64,000 nt of DNA from Edaphochlamys debaryana (lineage: Eukaryota > Chlorophyta > Chlorophyceae > Chlamydomonadales): contig JAEHOE010000143.1 in the NCBI GenBank assembly GCA_016858145.1, forward strand, positions 186,001 through 250,000. Reading direction: 5' to 3'. The position numbers and the translations under genes were made by a program. The notes under the pieces are model-generated. The model was not told the origin of the DNA. It was given only the letters and a program-made list of their open reading frames with translations, and did no database searches. Position 1 is the first letter of the stretch, and each line of letters opens with the position of its first letter. Of the stretch, positions 56,932 through 64,000 are shown piece by piece.

Positions 56932-59900
56932 CGTGAAGCGTGCCAGTCTTCTATGGTCATCATGCGCGAGCGCGCACCTGCAGGTGGCGTAGACGAAGAC
57001 GACGAGTCAGCTACAGGGGCTAGTCGAGCGTTAAAGTGCGGTGTGTGCAAATGCAGAGCCGCAGGCACAGGCACGGGAGGGCGGGAGGGCTGGGGCCCGA
57101 GGGATGGCCGGGTGGGGACGACGGGCTGGGCGCCAGGCACGGAGGCGAGGGCCGGGCTGTCGGTGATGGGGCAGCGGCGGCGAGGCTTCGTCCTGTTTGC
57201 TGCGTATCCGGGCTCCGCTGAGCTCCCCAGTGATGACAGCCGTCCCATTGGTGATGCGTCGATAAACCGGAACATAAAACTGCCCTGCATCCAACACAAG
57301 AGGACAGCAAACGAAAGGGCCAGCAACAAGAGAACAAGGACAAGGCGGGCTGTGGGCGACGGAGCCCTGCTGTACCCGCTGATCCCCGGCTGCCCGCAAC
57401 ACGGGCCCCGCCCTACGCCCGTACAACTGCCCGGCCACGCTCCCTCGTAGCCTGTGGCCTGACAGGCCGGTCTCCCCCGCAGCGCAGAACTCCAGAGACG
57501 ACACAGGGCGTGGCTCCCGCGCCCGGCAAGGCGGCCAGGTGCGCTACGGCTCCGCGTGGCTGACGGGGCTGCAGCTGTCGTTGTGTCAGCCGGGGCGCGG
57601 GGCCAGGTCCTGTGCGCTCGGAGTCCTGGGGGGAGAGCCGGGGGGTAGGGCGCGGCCTCGCGGCCAGGATGTGAGCAACACGACGGGAAATGGTGTGAGT
57701 GCGTGCGCTAAAGGCGGCGATACGCGCCGTAGCGCGCACGAGGCCATGGCGCGATGAGGTCCCATCGCCACGGGGGTCGGGGGGCATAGCCTCCATACAG
57801 TGCACTAGCAACAGGGCTATCTAGCACTACACGGAGCGGTATGCGCAGCAGATGTAGTCGGGGGTGCGGCTGAGAACGGCTACGCTAGAGTAACCGGCTT
57901 GCTGTTGCTGTTGACGGTGTAGAGCTGTGCCGGATACGTCTAGCAGGCTGATACAGGTCCTATGGGAGACAGGCGCGAATAGCACTTTCCTGAGCCGCTT
58001 GAAGAAGCCCCCAGCCGTGAAGCGTGCCAGTCTTCTATGGTCATCATGCGCGAGGGCGCACCTGCAGGTGGCGTAGACGAAGACGACGAGTCAGCTACAG
58101 GGGCTAGTCGAGCGTTAAAGTGCGGTGTGTGCAAATGCGAGCTGGGGGAAAGAAGCCGGCTGCGGAATGCTGCTTGAAGACTGAGCTCCATACTGACGTA
58201 CGAGGCGGAAGATGCCACCAGGAAGATACCCATTCCCAAAACCCGTGCGTCTAGGAGTGAAGCGGCAGGAGAAAGGTAGTTTTGGGACCTAGGGCAATAC
58301 GAGGCCCGGGAGGAAACCAGCGGGAGCGGGGAGCCGGCGGCTGGGAGACGAAGAGCGTCACGTGGGTGGGAAGTGGGAAGTAGCGTAGTCTGAGGCAGCT
58401 GCGCTCGTAGACGCTGGCCGCACCGACCGGTCGATACTGCGTTCACGGAGCTGCGGAGGGCTGGACGCGCTGGCCTTGCGGCTGGAGCTGGTGGCTGGCG
58501 ATGGTGAAGAAGCCGTGCGAGCGTGCCACGCGACAGGGACGTGCGAGGCGTGTGCCGCTGAGGGTGGGACCTGAGGCGTTGGCTGAGCGCGTCGGTCGGG
58601 GGAGGGCGGCAGAGCCGCAGGCACAGGCACGGGAGGGCGGGAGGGCTGGGGCCCGAGGGATGGCCGGGTGGGGACGACGGGCTGGGCGCCAGGCACGGAG
58701 GCGAGGGCCGGGCTGTCGGTGATGGGGCAGCGGCGGCGAGGCTTCGTCCTGTTTGCTGCGTATCCGGGCTCCGCTGAGCTCCCCAGTGATGACAGCCGTC
58801 CCATTGGTGATGCGTCGATAAACCGGAACATAAAACTGCCCTGCATCCAACACAAGAGGACAGCAAACGAAAGGGCCAGCAACAAGAGAACAAGGACAAG
58901 GCGGGCTGTGGGCGACGGAGCCCTGCTGTACCCGCTGATCCCCGGCTGCCCGCAACACGGGCCCCGCCCTACGCCCGTACAACTGCCCGGCCACGCTCCC
59001 TCGTAGCCTGTGGCCTGACAGGCCGGTCTCCCCCGCAGCGCAGAACTCCAGAGACGACACAGGGCGTGGCTCCCGCGCCCGGCAAGGCGGCCAGGTGCGC
59101 TACGGCTCCGCGTGGCTGACGGGGCTGCAGCTGTCGTTGCGTCAGCCGGGGCGCGGGGCCAGGTCCTGTGCGCTCGGAGTCCTGGGGGGAGAGCCGGGGG
59201 GTAGGGCGCGGCCTCGCGGCCAGGATGTGAGCAACACGACGGGAAATGGTGTGAGTGCGTGCGCTAAAGGCGGCGATACGCGCCGTAGCGCGCACGAGGC
59301 CATGGCGCGATGAGGTCCCATCGCCACGGGGGTCGGGGGGCATAGCCTCCATACAGTGCACTAGCAACAGGGCTATCTAGCACTACACGGAGCGGTATGC
59401 GCAGCAGATGTAGTCGGGGGTGCGGCTGAGAACGGCTACGCTAGAGTAACCGGCTTGCTGTTGCTGTTGACGGTGTAGAGCTGTGCCGGATACGTCTAGC
59501 AGGCTGATACAGGTCCTATGGGAGACAGGCGCGAATAGCACTTTCCTGAGCCGCTTGAAGAAGCCCCCAGCCGTGAAGCGTGCCAGTCTTCTATGGTCAT
59601 CATGCGCGAGGGCGCACCTGCAGGTGGCGTAGACGAAGACGACGAGTCAGCTACAGGGGCTAGTCGAGCGTTAAAGTGCGGTGTGTGCAAATGCGAGCTG
59701 GGGGAAAGAAGCCGGCTGCGGAATGCTGCTTGAAGACTGAGCTCCATACTGACGTACGAGGCGGAAGATGCCACCAGGAAGATACCCGTTCCCAAAACCC
59801 GTGCGTCTAGGAGTGAAGCGGCAGGAGAAAGGTAGTTTTGGGACCTAGGGCAATACGAGGCCCGGGAGGAAACCAGCGGGAGCGGGGAGCCGGCGGCTGG

Positions 59901-62900
59901 GAGACGAAGAGCGTCACGTGGGTGGGAAGTGGGAAGTAGCGTAGTCTGAGGCAGCTGCGCTCGTAGACGCTGGCCGCACCGACCGGTCGATACTGCGTTC
60001 ACGGAGCTGCGGAGGGCTGGACGCGCTGGCCTTGCGGCTGGAGCTGGTGGCTGGCGATGGTGAAGAAGCCGTGCGAGCGTGCCACGCGACAGGGACGTGC
60101 GAGGCGTGTGCCGCTGAGGGTGGGACCTGAGGCGTTGGCTGAGCGCGTCGGTCGGGGGAGGGCGGCAGAGCCGCAGGCACAGGCACGGGAGGGCGGGAGG
60201 GCTGGGGCCCGAGGGATGGCCGGGTGGGGACGACGGGCTGGGCGCCAGGCACGGAGGCGAGGGCCGGGCTGTCGGTGATGGGGCAGCGGCGGCGAGGCTT
60301 CGTCCTGTTTGCTGCGTATCCGGGCTCCGCTGAGCTCCCCAGTGATGACAGCCGTCCCATTGGTGATGCGTCGATAAACCGGAACATAAAACTGCCCTGC
60401 ATCCAACACAAGAGGACAGCAAACGAAAGGGCCAGCAACAAGAGAACAAGGACAAGGCGGGCTGTGGGCGACGGAGCCCTGCTGTACCCGCTGATCCCCG
60501 GCTGCCCGCAACACGGGCCCCGCCCTACGCCCGTACAACTGCCCGGCCACGCTCCCTCGTAGCCTGTGGCCTGACAGGCCGGTCTCCCCCGCAGCGCAGA
60601 ACTCCAGAGACGACACAGGGCGTGGCTCCCGCGCCCGGCAAGGCGGCCAGGTGCGCTACGGCTCCGCGTGGCTGACGGGGCTGCAGCTGTCGTTGCGTCA
60701 GCCGGGGCGCGGGGCCAGGTCCTGTGCGCTCGGAGTCCTGGGGGGAGAGCCGGGGGGTAGGGCGCGGCCTCGCGGCCAGGATGTGAGCAACACGACGGGA
60801 AATGGTGTGAGTGCGTGCGCTAAAGGCGGCGATACGCGCCGTAGCGCGCACGAGGCCATGGCGCGATGAGGTCCCATCGCCACGGGGGTCGGGGGGCATA
60901 GCCTCCATACAGTGCACTAGCAACAGGGCTATCTAGCACTACACGGAGCGGTATGCGCAGCAGATGTAGTCGGGGGTGCGGCTGAGAACGGCTACGCTAG
61001 AGTAACCGGCTTGCTGTTGCTGTTGACGGTGTAGAGCTGTGCCGGATACGTCTAGCAGGCTGATACAGGTCCTATGGGAGACAGGCGCGAATAGCACTTT
61101 CCTGAGCCGCTTGAAGAAGCCCCCAGCCGTGAAGCGTGCCAGTCTTCTATGGTCATCATGCGCGAGGGCGCACCTGCAGGTGGCGTAGACGAAGACGACG
61201 AGTCAGCTACAGGGGCTAGTCGAGCGTTAAAGTGCGGTGTGTGCAAATGCGAGCTGGGGGAAAGAAGCCGGCTGCGGAATGCTGCTTGAAGACTGAGCTC
61301 CATACTGACGTACGAGGCGGAAGATGCCACCAGGAAGATACCCATTCCCAAAACCCGTGCGTCTAGGAGTGAAGCGGCAGGAGAAAGGTAGTTTTGGGAC
61401 CTAGGGCAATACGAGGCCCGGGAGGAAACCAGCGGGAGCGGGGAGCCGGCGGCTGGGAGACGAAGAGCGTCACGTGGGTGGGAAGTGGGAAGTAGCGTAG
61501 TCTGAGGCAGCTGCGCTCGTAGACGCTGGCCGCACCGACCGGTCGATACTGCGTTCACGGAGCTGCGGAGGGCTGGACGCGCTGGCCTTGCGGCTGGAGC
61601 TGGTGGCTGGCGATGGTGAAGAAGCCGTGCGAGCGTGCCACGCGACAGGGACGTGCGAGGCGTGTGCCGCTGAGGGTGGGACCTGAGGCGTTGGCTGAGC
61701 GCGTCGGTCGGGGGAGGGCGGCAGAGCCGCAGGCACAGGCACGGGAGGGCGGGAGGGCTGGGGCCCGAGGGATGGCCGGGTGGGGACGACGGGCTGGGCG
61801 CCAGGCACGGAGGCGAGGGCCGGGCTGTCGGTGATGGGGCAGCGGCGGCGAGGCTTCGTCCTGTTTGCTGCGTATCCGGGCTCCGCTGAGCTCCCCAGTG
61901 ATGACAGCCGTCCCATTGGTGATGCGTCGATAAACCGGAACATAAAACTGCCCTGCATCCAACACAAGAGGACAGCAAACGAAAGGGCCAGCAACAAGAG
62001 AACAAGGACAAGGCGGGCTGTGGGCGACGGAGCCCTGCTGTACCCGCTGATCCCCGGCTGCCCGCAACACGGGCCCCGCCCTACGCCCGTACAACTGCCC
62101 GGCCACGCTCCCTCGTAGCCTGTGGCCTGACAGGCCGGTCTCCCCCGCAGCGCAGAACTCCAGAGACGACACAGGGCGTGGCTCCCGCGCCCGGCAAGGC
62201 GGCCAGGTGCGCTACGGCTCCGCGTGGCTGACGGGGCTGCAGCTGTCGTTGCGTCAGCCGGGGCGCGGGGCCAGGTCCTGTGCGCTCGGAGTCCTGGGGG
62301 GAGAGCCGGGGGGTAGGGCGCGGCCTCGCGGCCAGGATGTGAGCAACACGACGGGAAATGGTGTGAGTGCGTGCGCTAAAGGCGGCGATACGCGCCGTAG
62401 CGCGCACGAGGCCATGGCGCGATGAGGTCCCATCGCCACGGGGGTCGGGGGGCATAGCCTCCATACAGTGCACTAGCAACAGGGCTATCTAGCACTACAC
62501 GGAGCGGTATGCGCAGCAGATGTAGTCGGGGGTGCGGCTGAGAACGGCTACGCTAGAGTAACCGGCTTGCTGTTGCTGTTGACGGTGTAGAGCTGTGCCG
62601 GATACGTCTAGCAGGCTGATACAGGTCCTATGGGAGACAGGCGCGAATAGCACTTTCCTGAGCCGCTTGAAGAAGCCCCCAGCCGTGAAGCGTGCCAGTC
62701 TTCTATGGTCATCATGCGCGAGGGCGCACCTGCAGGTGGCGTAGACGAAGACGACGAGTCAGCTACAGGGGCTAGTCGAGCGTTAAAGTGCGGTGTGTGC
62801 AAATGCGAGCTGGGGGAAAGAAGCCGGCTGCGGAATGCTGCTTGAAGACTGAGCTCCATACTGACGTACGAGGCGGAAGATGCCACCAGGAAGATACCCG

Positions 62901-64000
62901 TTCCCAAAACCCGTGCGTCTAGGAGTGAAGCGGCAGGAGAAAGGTAGTTTTGGGACCTAGGGCAATACGAGGCCCGGGAGGAAACCAGCGGGAGCGGGGA
63001 GCCGGCGGCTGGGAGACGAAGAGCGTCACGTGGGTGGGAAGTGGGAAGTAGCGTAGTCTGAGGCAGCTGCGCTCGTAGACGCTGGCCGCACCGACCGGTC
63101 GATACTGCGTTCACGGAGCTGCGGAGGGCTGGACGCGCTGGCCTTGCGGCTGGAGCTGGTGGCTGGCGATGGTGAAGAAGCCGTGCGAGCGTGCCACGCG
63201 ACAGGGACGTGCGAGGCGTGTGCCGCTGAGGGTGGGACCTGAGGCGTTGGCTGAGCGCGTCGGTCGGGGGAGGGCGGCAGAGCCGCAGGCACAGGCACGG
63301 GAGGGCGGGAGGGCTGGGGCCCGAGGGATGGCCGGGTGGGGACGACGGGCTGGGCGCCAGGCACGGAGGCGAGGGCCGGGCTGTCGGTGATGGGGCAGCG
63401 GCGGCGAGGCTTCGTCCTGTTTGCTGCGTATCCGGGCTCCGCTGAGCTCCCCAGTGATGACAGCCGTCCCATTGGTGATGCGTCGATAAACCGGAACATA
63501 AAACTGCCCTGCATCCAACACAAGAGGACAGCAAACGAAAGGGCCAGCAACAAGAGAACAAGGACAAGGCGGGCTGTGGGCGACGGAGCCCTGATGTACC
63601 CGCTGATCCCCGGCTGCCCGCAACACGGGCCCCGCCCTACGCCCGTACAACTGCCCGGCCACGCTCCCTCGTAGCCTGTGGCCTGACAGGCCGGTCTCCC
63701 CCGCAGCGCAGAACTCCAGAGACGACACAGGGCGTGGCTCCCGCGCCCGGCAAGGCGGCCAGGTGCGCTACGGCTCCGCGTGGCTGACGGGGCTGCAGCT
63801 GTCGTTGCGTCAGCCGGGGCGCGGGGCCAGGTCCTGTGCGCTCGGAGTCCTGGGGGGAGAGCCGGGGGGTAGGGCGCGGCCTCGCGGCCAGGATGTGAGC
63901 AACACGACGGGAAATGGTGTGAGTGCGTGCGCTAAAGGCGGCGATACGCGCCGTAGCGCGCACGAGGCCATGGCGCGATGAGGTCCCATCGCCACGGGGG
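56932..64000. repeat. Satellite B: 1556-bp tandem array (continues off window)
   Basis: Four complete units at 57771-59326, 59327-60882, 60883-62438 and 62439-63994, each exactly 1556 bp and almost identical, then the start of a fifth. The stretch 56932-57770 is the rest of the transposon-split unit and lacks about 475 bp present in the others (junction near 57053). Only a few single-base variants separate the copies; the second and fourth complete units share a G where the first and third have an A in GATACCC(A/G)TTCCC. Confidence 0.95.
58358..58885 (-). other. Repeated 175-codon frame in satellite B with signal-anchor-like start
   Basis: Present identically in each complete unit (also 59914-60441, 61470-61997, 63026-63553). 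It starts with a hydrophobic stretch (LLALSFAVLLCWMQGSFMF) followed by a Ser/Pro-rich stem, a layout seen at the N-terminus of Golgi type II membrane proteins. Two other minus-strand frames overlap it (205 and 319 codons), so openness alone means little. It could be a captured gene fragment amplified with the satellite. No known domain. Confidence 0.25.

Overview
The window is nuclear DNA of a GC-rich green alga, most likely chlamydomonadalean/volvocine. Supporting signs are intron-dense genes with short exons and GTGAGx/GTGGGx donors, long Ala/Gly/Pro low-complexity stretches, a TGTAA-type polyadenylation signal, and a chloroplast-type Rieske oxygenase family. No bacterial operons, rRNA, tRNA or CRISPR array were found. 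Exon models were built by hand from splice sites, phase and family motifs, so individual junctions are predictions.

Gene-bearing half (1-33390). Two tandem minus-strand genes encode Rieske/mononuclear-iron oxygenases of the PAO/TIC55/PTC52 type. The first is cut by the window edge (1-2810); the second is complete (4926-9404, 16 exons, 684 aa). A dead, 5'-truncated LINE with a (CAT)18 tail lies between them. Next come a complete RanBPM/RanBP9-like CTLH-complex subunit on the minus strand (10019-15261, 14 exons, 604 aa) and, divergently, a 1354-residue multi-pass membrane protein of unknown function (15985-20907). A large plus-strand gene for a secretory-pathway glycosyltransferase-like protein (21824-33390, about 23 exons) follows. 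One of its introns holds an antisense LINE with an uninterrupted 1429-aa endonuclease/reverse transcriptase, and an in-frame TAG interrupts its 19th exon.

Repeat-bearing half (34039-64000). A 1.8-kb satellite (about 5.8 copies, 34039-44457) ends in a 360-bp tract of TCCTCCGGAGGA-type palindromes. Then comes a Gag-only LTR-retrotransposon remnant (44955 to about 47930). A second satellite, with a 1556-bp unit, begins at 49300 and runs off the right end. Its first unit is split by a 7381-bp DNA transposon (49543-56923) with about 165-bp terminal inverted repeats and a perfect 8-bp target duplication.

That transposon is the most interesting object here. It resembles Kyakuja-Dileera-Zisupton (KDZ) elements. 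It carries a damaged cysteine-cluster transposase on the plus strand and, on the minus strand, an apparently intact eight-exon gene joining an N-terminal Cys-rich module, a PHD finger and a Ulp1/SENP-type (C48) cysteine protease with H, D, Q and C catalytic residues. A chromatin reader fused to a deSUMOylase-like protease as transposon cargo is an attractive candidate for an undescribed system.
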